From NCBI GenBank assembly GCA_964579505.1, contig CAZOGC010000002.1, positions 186,001 to 250,000 on the forward strand: a stretch of 64,000 bases of DNA. The letters run 5' to 3'. The DNA comes from JAJYSO01 sp964579505 (lineage in GTDB: Bacteria; Bacteroidota; Bacteroidia; Flavobacteriales; Flavobacteriaceae). This document shows positions 16,505-25,971 of this stretch, piece by piece. A program made the position numbers and the translations under genes. Each line of letters starts with the position of its first letter. Positions within the stretch are counted from its first letter, which is position 1. The notes below the pieces were generated by a model. That model saw only the letters and a program-made list of their open reading frames with translations, did no database searches and was not told the DNA's origin.

Positions 16505-17869
16505 ATGACTTTATTCGAAAAAATTAAGAAGACCATGCAGCTGTTAAAAGAAGTTGATTTGGATCAATTGGCGGCCATTAACCAAAAAATAGACCTCTCT
16601 AAAGCCATGAAGTCGTTAGGTGAGCTGGATGAACGCCAACTAAAAGGGTTGATGAAACTTCTGCACTCGAAAAGTAAAAAAGGCCAACACAAGTTGCCCC
16701 CTATCAATGCAGATTTTTACGATATGTCTGCTAAGCTTACCGAAGAAGAACGTGCCTTGCAGCTAAAGGTGCGGCATTTTATGGAGGAAGAGATACGGCC
16801 TTTGGTGAATAAGAGTTGGTTTTTTGCCGAATTTCCGATGGAGGTTATCCAAAAATTTAAAAAACTCAACTTGGCCGGTATAACGTATGAAGGATATGGC
16901 TGTCCGCATCTCTCTAACGTGATGGAAGGAATTCTTACCCAAGAAATGGCACGTGTAGATGCATCTATAACTACTTTTTTTGGAGTACATAGTGGGTTGG
17001 CTATGGGGTCTATTTATAAGCTGGGAAGCGAAGAACAAAAGCAAGAATGGTTGCCGCAGATGCAGAAAATGGAAAAGATAGGTGCTTTTGGACTTACCGA
17101 ACCTGATGGAGGCTCTGATGTTTCGCAAGGCATGAAAACCACGTGTCATTATGATGGAGAAAACTGGATTCTTAATGGGCAGAAAAAATGGATAGGAAAT
17201 GCCACCTTTGCTGATGTTACCGTTATTTGGGCGCGTGATACCTTATCGGGGCATGTAAAAGGTTTTTTGGTACGCAAAGGGACTCCCGGATTTAAAGCCG
17301 AAAAAATAAAAGGAAAAATGGCCTTGCGCACCGTTCAAAATGCACTGATTACACTTACTGATTGTAAGGTGTCTGAAAAAGACCGGTTGCAGAGTGCCCA
17401 TTCATTTAGAGATACTGCAAAAGTATTGAAGATGACGCGAGCAGGCGTGGCGTGGATTGCTGTAGGTTTATCTCGTGGAGCTTATGAAAGCGCCCTGAAA
17501 TATACCAAAAAACGCGAACAATTTGGTCGCCCTATAGCTTCGTATCAACTGGTACAAAATCACTTGGTTGAAATGTTAACCAACTTAACGGCCATGCAAA
17601 CAATGGTTTTTAGGCTTTCTGAATTACAAGACGAAGAACGCCTAACAGATGAGCATGCTTCTTTAGCTAAGGTATATTGTACGTTGCGAATGCGAGATAT
17701 TGTGAGCCGCGCACGTGAAGTAATGGGCGGAAACGGCATTCTGCTAGAATATGATGTTGCCCGATTTGTGGCCGATGCAGAGGCTATTTATAGTTATGAA
17801 GGCACGAAAGAAATTAATTCTATGATTGTGGGACGTGCCATTACCGGTTATAGTGCTTTTGTAAATTAA
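16505..17869 (+). CDS. Acyl-CoA dehydrogenase, glutaryl-CoA dehydrogenase-like
   Basis: This FAD flavoprotein of 454 residues has the acyl-CoA dehydrogenase signatures GAFGLTEPDGGSD and QFGRPIASYQLVQNHL. The catalytic glutamate is in YEGTKEINSMIVGRAITG, a C-terminal motif that closely resembles glutaryl-CoA dehydrogenases (YEGTxxIxxLILGRAITG). An extra N-terminal helical segment of about 60 residues (MTLFEKIKKTMQLLKEVDLD) precedes the catalytic region. It probably works in amino acid or fatty acid breakdown. A hydroxyacid reductase gene follows 20 bp downstream and may be co-transcribed. Confidence 0.9.
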   Translation: MTLFEKIKKTMQLLKEVDLDQLAAINQKIDLSKAMKSLGELDERQLKGLMKLLHSKSKKGQHKLPPINADFYDMSAKLTEEERALQLKVRHFMEEEIRPLVNKSWFFAEFPMEVIQKFKKLNLAGITYEGYGCPHLSNVMEGILTQEMARVDASITTFFGVHSGLAMGSIYKLGSEEQKQEWLPQMQKMEKIGAFGLTEPDGGSDVSQGMKTTCHYDGENWILNGQKKWIGNATFADVTVIWARDTLSGHVKGFLVRKGTPGFKAEKIKGKMALRTVQNALITLTDCKVSEKDRLQSAHSFRDTAKVLKMTRAGVAWIAVGLSRGAYESALKYTKKREQFGRPIASYQLVQNHLVEMLTNLTAMQTMVFRLSELQDEERLTDEHASLAKVYCTLRMRDIVSRAREVMGGNGILLEYDVARFVADAEAIYSYEGTKEINSMIVGRAITGYSAFVN

Positions 17870-17889
17870 TTTGAAATTTTTTAAGCAAG

Positions 17890-18834
17890 ATGATACAAAA
17901 GGATAAAATTGTATTGATGTGTCCTTATCCTAAATTTGCAGAGGTATGGGCAAAAGCAATTCACCAACAAGCGCCAGAAATTGCGGTTGAGGTATATCCA
18001 AATGATACACATAGAGAGGAAACTCAATTTATGTTGGCTTTTTTGCCGGAAGATGGGGTGTTTTCTCAGTACCCCAATCTAAAAGTGGTAGCCTCTATGG
18101 GAGCCGGGGTGCGTTTTATTCTCAATAATAAAGGTCTTTCTGAAAAAGTTACAATTACTCGAATTATAGAAGCCAAACACCAACGTGATATGGCTGATTT
18201 TACGCTGGCGTTAATTTTAAATTATATGCGCAGGTTAATGGTTTATACACAATACAAAGCGCAAAAAAAGTGGCACCCTCATTCGTATAAGCGTCCGGAA
18301 GAGACCACGGTGGGTATTATGGGTATAGGTGCCATTGGGCAAGCCATTGGCGGTTTATTGGTACAAAATGGGTTTACCGTTACCGGATGGTCGCGTAGTC
18401 CGAAAGAATTGACTCATATTCGTACCTATTATGGAGATGCGCAGCGGAATGAGTTTTTGCAAACAGCTGAAATTTTGGTTTGTGTACTACCTCTAACCGA
18501 TGAAACTACCGGAATTTTAAATGCTTCTGTTTTTGCACAGTTGCCCAAGGGAGCCTATCTGATTAATTTAGGACGCGGAGCCGAATTGGTAGAAACCGAT
18601 TTATTAGCTGCTTTAGAAAGTGGTCAACTAGCAGGAGCAGCATTAGATGTGTTTCAAAAAGAACCACTTCCTGAAAACCACCCGTTTTGGACCCATAAAA
18701 AAATTATGATTACGCCGCATACTGCCGGAAGTACACATCCTGAATCGGCAGTTAAATCGGTACTTCATAATTACTACGCTATGAAAGAGGGAACTGCATT
18801 TGTAAATGAAGTAAGTAGAGCGCGCGGTTATTAA
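17890..18834 (+). CDS. 2-hydroxyacid dehydrogenase, GhrA-type
   Basis: This NAD(P)H-dependent enzyme of 314 residues is probably a glyoxylate/hydroxypyruvate reductase. The Rossmann motif is GIMGIGAIGQAIGG (about residues 139-152). The catalytic Arg is in VLPLTDETTG...LINLGRGAELVE, the Glu in ALDVFQKEPLPENHPFW, and the His in ITPHTAGSTHP. An N-terminal substrate part with MGAGVRFI is typical of GhrA. Which keto acid it uses cannot be read from sequence. Confidence 0.88.
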   Translation: MIQKDKIVLMCPYPKFAEVWAKAIHQQAPEIAVEVYPNDTHREETQFMLAFLPEDGVFSQYPNLKVVASMGAGVRFILNNKGLSEKVTITRIIEAKHQRDMADFTLALILNYMRRLMVYTQYKAQKKWHPHSYKRPEETTVGIMGIGAIGQAIGGLLVQNGFTVTGWSRSPKELTHIRTYYGDAQRNEFLQTAEILVCVLPLTDETTGILNASVFAQLPKGAYLINLGRGAELVETDLLAALESGQLAGAALDVFQKEPLPENHPFWTHKKIMITPHTAGSTHPESAVKSVLHNYYAMKEGTAFVNEVSRARGY

Positions 18835-18982
18835 AATGTTGTGTGTGATATAACACGCTAATTTAGCGTTGCTTGAGTGCGGGTAGTTAGATGCTAAAGG
18901 GCTCTATATGACCTCACTTCTGGAATTACAAATAGATTAATAATTCTCAATGGTTCTATTCTACACACATTGTCTAAAAACT

Positions 18983-18990
18983 TATATTTG
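18983..18990 (+). promoter_or_regulatory. -7 promoter element of purB
   Basis: TATATTTG is an exact match to the Bacteroidota TAnnTTTG box, 20 bp before the purB ATG. No good -33 TTG lies at the normal distance, so the upstream half is weak. Confidence 0.5.
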
Positions 18991-19010
18991 CAACTTAATA
19001 ACGACTTCCT

Positions 19011-20348
19011 ATGGATTCATTACAAGCCATCTCGCCTATAGACGGTAGATATCGATCAAAAACAGAAAAATTGGCTGCTTTTTTTAGCGAAGAGGCGCTT
19101 ATTGGCTATCGCATTAAAGTAGAAGTAGAATACTTTATTGCCCTGTGCGAGTTGCCTTTGCCACAATTACAAAGTATAGAGGTTGATAAATATGTGGCTC
19201 TACGTAAGATCTATCAAGATTTTTCACTGGCAGACGCACAATGTGTTAAAGAAATAGAGCAAACCACCAACCACGATGTAAAAGCGGTTGAGTATTTTTT
19301 GAAAGATAAATTTGATACCGTAGGGCTGTCTAACTATAAAGAATTTATTCACTTTGGATTGACTTCGCAAGACATTAACAATACAGCAATTCCTCTTTCA
19401 TTAAAAGATGCGGTTAACCAAGTCTATTTTCCGCAATTAGAAGCGTTAATCGATAAACTGGAAGATTTATCGGTAGCCTGGGAAAATATTCCTATGCTGG
19501 CACGTACCCACGGGCAACCCGCTTCCCCTACCCGATTGGGAAAAGAACTCAACGTATTTGTAGTACGGTTTAAAGAACAATTGGCGCTGTTAAAATCTAC
19601 CCCTATTGCGGCAAAATTTGGCGGTGCAACGGGTAACTACAACGCCCATCATGTGGCTTATCCTGAAATAAATTGGGCAGGGTTTGGTCATAATTTTGTA
19701 GAAAATACGCTCAAGTTAAAGCACTCGTTTCCAACGACACAAATTGAGCATTATGACCATTTGGCAGCTATTTTTGATGGGATGAAACGCATTAACTCAA
19801 TCTTGAAAGATTTAGATCGTGATGTGTGGACGTATATTTCTATGGAATATTTTAAACAAAAAATCAGAAAGGGAGAAGTAGGTTCTTCTACGATGCCGCA
19901 TAAAGTAAACCCGATTGATTTTGAAAACAGTGAAGGAAATATTGGTATAGCCAATGCACTGTACACACATATGGCTGGTAAATTGCCGGTTAGCCGGTTG
20001 CAACGCGACCTTACCGATAGTACGGTTTTGCGCAATATAGGTATTCCTATTGGGCACAGTTTAATCGCTTTTCAATCTACCCTAAAGGGATTGAATAAGC
20101 TGGTATTGAACGAAGCTAAAATTCATGCTGATTTAGAAAGTAATTGGGCCGTAGTGGCCGAGGCCATTCAAACGGTGTTACGCCGAGAAGGATTTAAAAA
20201 CCCTTATGAACTACTAAAAGGATTGACCCGCGTCAATACTTCTATAAATGCAGCTAGCATTGCAGCATTTATAGATTCTTTAGAAGTATCAGATTCAATA
20301 AAAATAGAGTTGAAAGCGATTACTCCTCAAAACTACACCGGAATATAA
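19011..20348 (+). CDS. purB: Adenylosuccinate lyase
   Basis: This enzyme of purine synthesis cleaves SAICAR and adenylosuccinate, releasing fumarate. The 445 residues belong to the fumarase/aspartase superfamily. The family signature SSTMPHKVNPIDFENSEGN (about residues 285-303) carries the flexible loop serine. TRTHGQPASPTRLGKEL and TSQDINNTAIPLS are the other active-site segments, with the general acid His in ARTHGQ. It is a single-gene unit ended by a strong terminator. Confidence 0.96.
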   Translation: MDSLQAISPIDGRYRSKTEKLAAFFSEEALIGYRIKVEVEYFIALCELPLPQLQSIEVDKYVALRKIYQDFSLADAQCVKEIEQTTNHDVKAVEYFLKDKFDTVGLSNYKEFIHFGLTSQDINNTAIPLSLKDAVNQVYFPQLEALIDKLEDLSVAWENIPMLARTHGQPASPTRLGKELNVFVVRFKEQLALLKSTPIAAKFGGATGNYNAHHVAYPEINWAGFGHNFVENTLKLKHSFPTTQIEHYDHLAAIFDGMKRINSILKDLDRDVWTYISMEYFKQKIRKGEVGSSTMPHKVNPIDFENSEGNIGIANALYTHMAGKLPVSRLQRDLTDSTVLRNIGIPIGHSLIAFQSTLKGLNKLVLNEAKIHADLESNWAVVAEAIQTVLRREGFKNPYELLKGLTRVNTSINAASIAAFIDSLEVSDSIKIELKAITPQNYTGI

Positions 20349-20369
20349 GTACAATTTATACCAAACAAA

Positions 20370-20405
20370 CCCGCCTCAGAGAGAACTGTAGGCGGGCTAT
20401 TTTTG
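20370..20405 (+). terminator. Intrinsic terminator of purB
   Basis: CCCGCCT (20370-20376) pairs with AGGCGGG (20390-20396), with an inner CAG/CTG pairing, followed by CTATTTTT. It lies 21 bp after the purB stop and, read the other way, is also close to the end of the convergent PepSY-like gene. Confidence 0.88.
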
Positions 20406-20421
20406 CAAATAAAATAAAAAA

Positions 20422-20874
20422 TTAATCATCTAACATTTGGTGAATAACTTTCCCCTTGGTGTCTATAGCAATGTTCCAATCTTTAGTAAAAGATTTGAGC
20501 TCTAATGTATAGATAACCTTACTGCCTTCGGTAATTTTTTTAGGATCATCAATGCGATATCCCTTAAAATCTTGGTTTAGGGTGGCCATTACAGCTTTCG
20601 GTAAATCTTTTTTAGAAATTTCTTCTTTGTGTTTAACTAATTTCCCGGTTTTATCAAACCAAGCTTCGTGATCTGTGCCAAACATGCCGGTTTCAAATTC
20701 TACAGAATATCCTTCAACTCCTTTTTCCCATTCTATATCAGAAGCTTTTGAGAAAGTTTGTTGAAAACTGTTTAGTACTACAGAAGGTACTTGATTAGCC
20801 GGAATTTCTTGGCTAAATGCGGGACTTGCAACTAATGTGAGCGCGATTAGGCTCATAAAAAACATCTTTTTCAT
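20422..20874 (-). CDS. PepSY-like (DUF2874) periplasmic protein
   Basis: This secreted protein of about 150 residues has a cleavable signal peptide (MKKMFFMSLIALTLVASPAFSQE). An upstream in-frame Met 27 nt earlier exists, but MKKMFF is the natural start. The mature part contains two PepSY-like repeats: VEGYSVEFETG...AWFDKTGKLVKHKEE and ...YTLELKSFTKDWNIAIDTKGKVIHQ. Such proteins often sit beside two-component systems in Bacteroidota; here the histidine kinase and regulator genes lie directly upstream on the same strand. The molecular role is unknown. Confidence 0.8.
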   Translation of the reverse strand: MKKMFFMSLIALTLVASPAFSQEIPANQVPSVVLNSFQQTFSKASDIEWEKGVEGYSVEFETGMFGTDHEAWFDKTGKLVKHKEEISKKDLPKAVMATLNQDFKGYRIDDPKKITEGSKVIYTLELKSFTKDWNIAIDTKGKVIHQMLDD

Positions 20875-20953
20875 TTCTTTAGGTTTTAAATTATGCAACA
20901 AAGTAACGGGGGGAATCTGGAAACATTTGGGAATAGTCCGTTTTTAAAGAGAA

Positions 20954-22237
20954 TTATTTTTTGAAATGAAGTGTAAACGTATGCTGATTATTAACGAAGC
21001 TATAGGCTACCGTAAAATGGTATTCATTACTGATGGCTTGTACGATAGCCAGACCTAACCCAGTGCCTGTTGACTGGAGGTTGGATTTATAAAATCGCGT
21101 GAATATTTTGGAGGAAGAAAGAGGCCCAGGCGTGCCGGTGTTCTTTATTCTTAACATATTTTCGGTAATTTCTATCTCAATTTTCCCGTTTGGAATATTG
21201 TGAAATAGGGCATTTCTTAGCAGGTTGGCTATTAAAACAGTAGCTAAAGAATCGTCTATTTCTACTTTTAGCGTTGCGGTTTCGTGTAGATTTACGGTTA
21301 TTTTCTTAAAAGAGGTAATTTCAGCTAAATCTTCTACCTGTTGCTGTACAATTTTGTTGAGGTTAACTTCTTGGGTATGCAAAAATTGTCTATTCTCTAT
21401 TTTGGTGAGTAATAAAAGTGATTTGTTGAGACGAATAAGCCGCTCTACTAAATGCATAATTTCAGCAATACGATCTGCTTCAGCGGGTTTCAAAGTTTCA
21501 CTTTCCAGCAAAAGTTCTAGTTTGTTAAGCAGTATAGCTAAAGGCGTTTGTAGCTCGTGCGAGGCATTGCCAATAAATTGTTTTTGCTGCTCAAAGGTTT
21601 CGGTATTGTGCTGTAAAAGAACGCGTACAGCTTGTTGTAAATCCGTAAACTCTTTAGTTTTTGCACGTACAGAAGGTAAGGGTTTATTACTTCCCAAACG
21701 GTAATTTTTTAGCTGGTGTAAAAGGTTATAAAAGGGTTTCCATAGCCGTTTAAGCACCGCATTGTTTATGATAAATATACTAATGAGCAGTACCAAATAT
21801 AAGCCGATAGTTTGCCAAAAAAGAGTGTCAATTAAATCTTCTTCCGCTAACGTAGGCGTAATAATTTTTAATCTGTAATACGCTTCTCTATACCGAAAAG
21901 CAGTCGAAAGCATTCTTACGTGTTCAGTTTCCCAATCGTCATCATGCGTTTCAGGTGTGGTTATTAACGTATCTGTGTATTGATCTTTTGTTAGCAACGC
22001 TTGTTGTTTGCTTATCTTACGAATACTAAAAAGCCCCCCTTTAAAATCGGTGTGCAGAAGCAATGTGGTGTCTATACGAGCTTTGTGAATAATTTGTTCT
22101 TTATAGTTTTCTAGGCCTTCATCTACGCTGTCTTTAATTTCGTTGAGCATAGAAAAATAGAAAACAATGGCCCACACCCCGATTATGAGCAGAATAGATA
22201 AAGAAAGATATTTAAGTGATTGATTGAGTAGCTTCAT
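20954..22237 (-). CDS. Sensor histidine kinase
   Basis: This membrane kinase of 427 residues has TM1 at about residues 12-30, a periplasmic domain to about 145, and TM2 (TIGLYLVLLISIFIINNAVL), followed by a short linker. The phosphoacceptor His is in FIGNASHELQTPLAIL. The ATPase domain shows N-box NLLRNALFHNIP, IKNTGTPGPL (G1) and GTGLGLAIVQAI (G2). It overlaps the response regulator by 4 nt (ATGA), so the pair is translationally coupled. The signal is unknown. Confidence 0.92.
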   Translation of the reverse strand: MKLLNQSLKYLSLSILLIIGVWAIVFYFSMLNEIKDSVDEGLENYKEQIIHKARIDTTLLLHTDFKGGLFSIRKISKQQALLTKDQYTDTLITTPETHDDDWETEHVRMLSTAFRYREAYYRLKIITPTLAEEDLIDTLFWQTIGLYLVLLISIFIINNAVLKRLWKPFYNLLHQLKNYRLGSNKPLPSVRAKTKEFTDLQQAVRVLLQHNTETFEQQKQFIGNASHELQTPLAILLNKLELLLESETLKPAEADRIAEIMHLVERLIRLNKSLLLLTKIENRQFLHTQEVNLNKIVQQQVEDLAEITSFKKITVNLHETATLKVEIDDSLATVLIANLLRNALFHNIPNGKIEIEITENMLRIKNTGTPGPLSSSKIFTRFYKSNLQSTGTGLGLAIVQAISNEYHFTVAYSFVNNQHTFTLHFKK

Positions 22238-22911
22238 CTTTCTGTTAGTTTGTACCCTACTCCATATACCGCTTCAATTTCGTAATCAGCTTGGGCTTCT
22301 CGTAATTTTTTGCGTAAATTTTTGATTTGATAATAGATAAAGTCAAAATTATCGGCTTGATCTATATGGTCTCCCCAAACGTGTTCTGCCAGCGCTGTTT
22401 TGGTGATGAGTCGAGCTTTGTTGTGCAAGAAATAAGTCAGTATATCAAATTCTTTCCGGTTTAGAGAAATCTTTTTTTTATCTACAAAGAGTTGCCTAGC
22501 CTCTATGTTTAACGATAAATTTCCAATGTTGATACAGTCTCTTCCGCCCCGTTCTTTTCTACGTAAAACAGCTTTAATACGCGCGTTTAGCTCAACTATG
22601 TGAAAAGGTTTCGTCAAATAATCATCGGCGCCTAAATCGAGCCCTGCCAGTTTATCGTCTAAAGAATCTTTAGCTGAGATAATAATAACATTTCCTGATT
22701 TCCCTGATTTTTTTAACTCCTTCAATAAAGTAAGTCCGTTGCCTCCGGGCAGCATAATATCGAGTATAATACAATCATAATTATACAAGGCTATTTTTTC
22801 GGAAGCTGTGTGATAATCTGGGGCTGTTTCTACCAAAAATTGTTCTTGCATTAAAGAATCGGCTAACGTTTTCCGCAATTCTTTTTCGTCTTCAACAATT
22901 AAAACTTTCAT
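22234..22911 (-). CDS. OmpR-family response regulator
   Basis: This two-domain regulator of about 225 residues starts at ATG 22909-22911 (MKVLIVEDE); a TTG three codons earlier is less likely. The receiver domain shows acidic VEDE, the phosphoacceptor Asp in IILDIMLPGGNGL (about residue 51), Thr/Ser in IIISAKDS and Lys in YLTKPF. The C-terminal winged-helix DNA-binding domain ends with the typical VRGVGY-like hairpin AVYGVGYKL. It pairs with the downstream histidine kinase. Confidence 0.93.
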   Translation of the reverse strand: MKVLIVEDEKELRKTLADSLMQEQFLVETAPDYHTASEKIALYNYDCIILDIMLPGGNGLTLLKELKKSGKSGNVIIISAKDSLDDKLAGLDLGADDYLTKPFHIVELNARIKAVLRRKERGGRDCINIGNLSLNIEARQLFVDKKKISLNRKEFDILTYFLHNKARLITKTALAEHVWGDHIDQADNFDFIYYQIKNLRKKLREAQADYEIEAVYGVGYKLTER

Positions 22912-22984
22912 AGCGAGCAAATCTAGACTCTAATTTAGGAAAGAATCGGGAATTTTGGGTAAATAATACCTTTTTACGTAAAAA

Positions 22985-23854
22985 TTACACCAATCCGCTA
23001 GGCTCAATATGTACTAATACGTTCTCTAGTTGTGGTAACGCTTGTTTTAAAGTATCTTTTAGCTTATGCGCAATATCGTGCCCCTGTTTTACGGTTAATT
23101 CGGCATTAACAGTAGCGTGTAAATCTACGTAATACTTCATCCCCGACTTTCGCACAAAACATTTTTCAGTGTTAAGAATGCCATCTACTTGCTGTGCTAT
23201 ATGGCGTATATCTTTTACCAAATCGTCATAATCTTGCTCATCCATCACTTCTTTAAGTGCCGGCCGAAGGATTAAATAACTGTTATACAAGATGAATCCG
23301 GCGGCAAAAAGAGCTGCCCAATCGTCTGCTGATTCATAGTGAAAAAGTAGCGCTATAGAAATACCAATAAAGGCTGTAATAGAAGTGATTTCATCGCTGC
23401 GGTGGTGCCAGGCATCGGCGCGTAAGGAGGTGCTGTTCGTTTCTTTACTGCGTTTTATGACAATTCTGAAAGAGAGTTCTTTCCAAATAATAATGGCGGC
23501 TAACACGTAAAGTGTCCATGCTTTAGGAGGGTCGTGTGCGGTTTGAATGTTTTGAATACTTTCATAAGCAATTAGCGTAGCCGAGATTATTAAAAATCCC
23601 ACCACTATAAAAGTAATAAGCGGTTCTATGCGTCCGTGTCCGTAGGGATGATTTTCATCGGCAGGTCTTTTGGCGTACCGTAGCCCGAGTAAAACGATGA
23701 GCGATGAGATAATATCAGTAGTTGATTCTATAGCGTCGGCAATTAAGGCATAGGAGTTGCCAAAAAAACCGGCTAATCCTTTAATAAGTGCTAAGGCCGT
23801 GTTGCCAGCTATACTAAAATAAGTGGTTTTTATGGCTTTTTGTACATCTGACAT
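22985..23854 (-). CDS. Cation diffusion facilitator (CDF) efflux protein
   Basis: This 289-residue inner-membrane antiporter exports divalent metals. The start is set at ATG 23852-23854; a TTG lies 9 nt before. It has six predicted membrane helices. The metal site shows the CDF motifs SYALIADAIESTTD (D-x3-D type, helix 2) and RADAWHHRSDEITS (HxxxD, helix 5). The C-terminal cytosolic domain ends VLVHIEPSGLV, with HATVN and HIAHKLKD typical of the regulatory fold. Zn, Fe or Mn specificity cannot be decided. It is upstream of the two-component genes on the same strand. Confidence 0.9.
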   Translation of the reverse strand: MSDVQKAIKTTYFSIAGNTALALIKGLAGFFGNSYALIADAIESTTDIISSLIVLLGLRYAKRPADENHPYGHGRIEPLITFIVVGFLIISATLIAYESIQNIQTAHDPPKAWTLYVLAAIIIWKELSFRIVIKRSKETNSTSLRADAWHHRSDEITSITAFIGISIALLFHYESADDWAALFAAGFILYNSYLILRPALKEVMDEQDYDDLVKDIRHIAQQVDGILNTEKCFVRKSGMKYYVDLHATVNAELTVKQGHDIAHKLKDTLKQALPQLENVLVHIEPSGLV

Positions 23855-23891
23855 TGCTGACAAACTATTATACCGGTAGCTTCTTTATAAT

Positions 23892-24407
23892 TTATTCATC
23901 AAAAAAAATAGAGCGCAACTCGGTAGCTTCTTTAGGATCCATCTTTTGGGCTAGCACTAAACTAAGTTGTTTTCGCCTTAGAGCGGCTTCATAACGTTCT
24001 TTTTCTTCTTTGGTTTCCGGCTTTATAGGTGGAACGCTTACGGGTTTTCCCTGATCGTTTACGGCTACAAAAGTATAGATAGCATCATTAGCCAAGGTGC
24101 GTTCTCCATTTACGCGGTCTTCAATCCACACATCAATAATGACCTCCATAGAAGTTTTAAATGCACGTGAAATTTTGGCTTCTAAGGTAATTACACTACC
24201 TAACGGAATTGGGCGTTGAAAAGCTACATTGTTTACCGATGCGGTTACTACATAACGCCGGCTGTGTCGGCGTGCAGCAATACTAGCAATACGATCCATG
24301 CGCGCTAGTAAATCACCTCCAAATAAATTGTTAATCGGATTGGTTTCTCCCGGCAGAATAAGATCGGTTACTACTGCCATAGAATCTTTAGGGCTTTTTG
24401 CCTCCAT
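23892..24407 (-). CDS. Acyl-CoA thioesterase (hotdog fold)
   Basis: This 171-residue protein begins MEAKSPKDSM at ATG 24405-24407; a TTG five codons upstream is less likely. A single hotdog domain holds ILPGETNPINNLFGGDLLARMDRIASIAARRHS, the acyl-CoA thioesterase (YciA/BACH type) active-site region with Asn and Asp. The C-terminal part is a charged helix of about 40 residues. It hydrolyses acyl-CoA to free acid and CoA; chain length is not clear. Confidence 0.88.
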   Translation of the reverse strand: MEAKSPKDSMAVVTDLILPGETNPINNLFGGDLLARMDRIASIAARRHSRRYVVTASVNNVAFQRPIPLGSVITLEAKISRAFKTSMEVIIDVWIEDRVNGERTLANDAIYTFVAVNDQGKPVSVPPIKPETKEEKERYEAALRRKQLSLVLAQKMDPKEATELRSIFFDE

Positions 24408-24455
24408 TTCTTTTTGCAGCAAAGATATAGCTTTGTCTTAGAAAAGAGCACGAGC

Positions 24456-25394
24456 TTATAAACTTTTCACTAACAACCATGCTTGTGCATTGGTGTGTTG
24501 ACGGATTTTTCGGAGAGCGGTTAGCGCTTCGTGTCTATTTTCAAAACTATCATAAACCACTTCGTGTAAACCGTATTTGTTTTCGCCTATGTATTTGGCA
24601 TGAATAAAACCTTCTGCGCGAAGCTTTTTTAATTTTTTTTGCACGTTAGCTTCATTGCGAAAAGCACCGGCTACGATATGGTATTTGCCTTGCTGAGCGT
24701 CTATATTTAATGTTATTTCGGGCAGCGGATCTTCTATGACAAAAGTGGCCTTTTGTATTTTGTTTTGAAGGTGTTGTTCGGCTTGCTCTTGAGCAGCTAA
24801 GTTGTGCGAGGTTATTTTTCCGGAATACCAACTGGCTGTTAAAAAGCTTCCCAAACCTATAGCCAACACGCCAATAGCCGCATAACGCCAATAAACAGGA
24901 CGTCTGTATTCCTCTTCTTCAGTAAATGTTGTTGGAAGCGTTTTTACCGGAACCTCAGCAGCTTGTGTTGCTGTTTCTCTGGCTATTTGAGCCGGTGAAA
25001 TAGCTGTCATTCCAAAAGCTTCTAACAAATAATTGGTTTCTGTAGTAGGTTGAAAGAGAATTTTATCTCCTTGTGTGTAAAAAAGCCCAAGTTGAGACAA
25101 TGCAATTTTGCCATGTGCTTCTAATCCACCCTGCAAGTCTTCTACAAATTCATATATTTTTTTTAGCGCTTGCTCGTATGAAATTTGTTCTGTTTTGGCC
25201 ATATAATTAGCCAATAAACCATCGTTTTCTTTGAGTTGACGGTTAAATGAAAGCCGCTTCATAGGAGGGTGGAAAGCCTGCGTAGCTTCGTCAATTCTAG
25301 CTGGTTGACGTTTGGCCAAGAAGGCACCAAACTCCGGTATCACTACACACTCGTAGCGGTATAATAAAGCACTGATATGGTCGGTTACTCGCAT
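24456..25394 (-). CDS. CCDC81-HU domain and SPOR domain membrane protein
   Basis: This bitopic protein of 312 residues starts at ATG 25392-25394 (MRVTDHISALLYRYECVVIPEFGAFLAKRQ). Twenty residues of upstream frame are hydrophobic but not part of the family. Order: a bacterial CCDC81-type HU domain (about 1-140), a membrane helix (YAAIGVLAIGLGSFLTASWY, about 180-200), a linker, and a C-terminal SPOR domain (YHIVAGAFRNEANVQKKLKKL...LLVKSL), which binds denuded glycan strands of peptidoglycan. The design suggests a link between a cytosolic partner and the septal wall; this role is inferred. Confidence 0.82.
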   Translation of the reverse strand: MRVTDHISALLYRYECVVIPEFGAFLAKRQPARIDEATQAFHPPMKRLSFNRQLKENDGLLANYMAKTEQISYEQALKKIYEFVEDLQGGLEAHGKIALSQLGLFYTQGDKILFQPTTETNYLLEAFGMTAISPAQIARETATQAAEVPVKTLPTTFTEEEEYRRPVYWRYAAIGVLAIGLGSFLTASWYSGKITSHNLAAQEQAEQHLQNKIQKATFVIEDPLPEITLNIDAQQGKYHIVAGAFRNEANVQKKLKKLRAEGFIHAKYIGENKYGLHEVVYDSFENRHEALTALRKIRQHTNAQAWLLVKSL

Positions 25395-25539
25395 AAGACA
25401 AATATAACTTAAATATAGAAAGAATGAAAAATAATGGCTGCATTTTATTAACAAATATTTTAACCCCGTCTAACTTCTATAGTTTATTCGATTTATATTT
25501 TCTGATTATTGGTACATTTGCTCTCTTAATATTCTGCTA

Positions 25540-25971
25540 ATGCCTGTTTTAGACAAAAGACAGCTCAAGTTTGACAAAGCCTATCTGCGTATGGCACGCG
25601 AGTGGGGAAAATTATCTTATTGTGAGCGTAAACAAGTGGGTGCTATTATTGTAAAAGACCGAATGATTATTTCTGATGGATATAACGGCACCCCTACCGG
25701 ATTTGAAAATGTTTGTGAAGATGAAGAAGGACTGACAAAATGGTATGTCTTGCACGCTGAAGCAAATGCCATCTTAAAAGTGGCCGCTTCAACGCAATCT
25801 TGCCGTGGAGCTACTTTGTATATTACCTATTCTCCGTGTAAAGATTGTAGTAAGTTGATTCATCAATCAGGAATAACGCGCATTGTGTATCAACACAACT
25901 ATAAAGATGACTCCGGATTGAAGTTTTTAGAAAGAGCGGGAGTAGAAATTGTTCAAATTGAAGATTTTTGA
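25540..25971 (+). CDS. Deoxycytidylate deaminase (dCMP deaminase)
   Basis: This 143-residue zinc deaminase converts dCMP to dUMP for thymidylate synthesis. The catalytic HAEANAI (His-Ala-Glu) and the zinc cysteines in SPCKDCSK are the family signature, with DGYNGTPTGFENVCED as substrate loop. The length is typical for ComEB/dCMP deaminases. A -7 box TACATTTG lies at 25513-25520, 19 bp before the ATG. Its TGA stop overlaps the TTG start of the protease gene (TTGA). Confidence 0.93.
   Translation: MPVLDKRQLKFDKAYLRMAREWGKLSYCERKQVGAIIVKDRMIISDGYNGTPTGFENVCEDEEGLTKWYVLHAEANAILKVAASTQSCRGATLYITYSPCKDCSKLIHQSGITRIVYQHNYKDDSGLKFLERAGVEIVQIEDF

Noticed and set aside
24165..24185. CACGTG-containing stretch in the thioesterase gene as a third parS
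   Set aside because: The flanks do not match the 16-bp palindrome; only the central CACGTG is shared. The same applies to CACGTG at about 38575.
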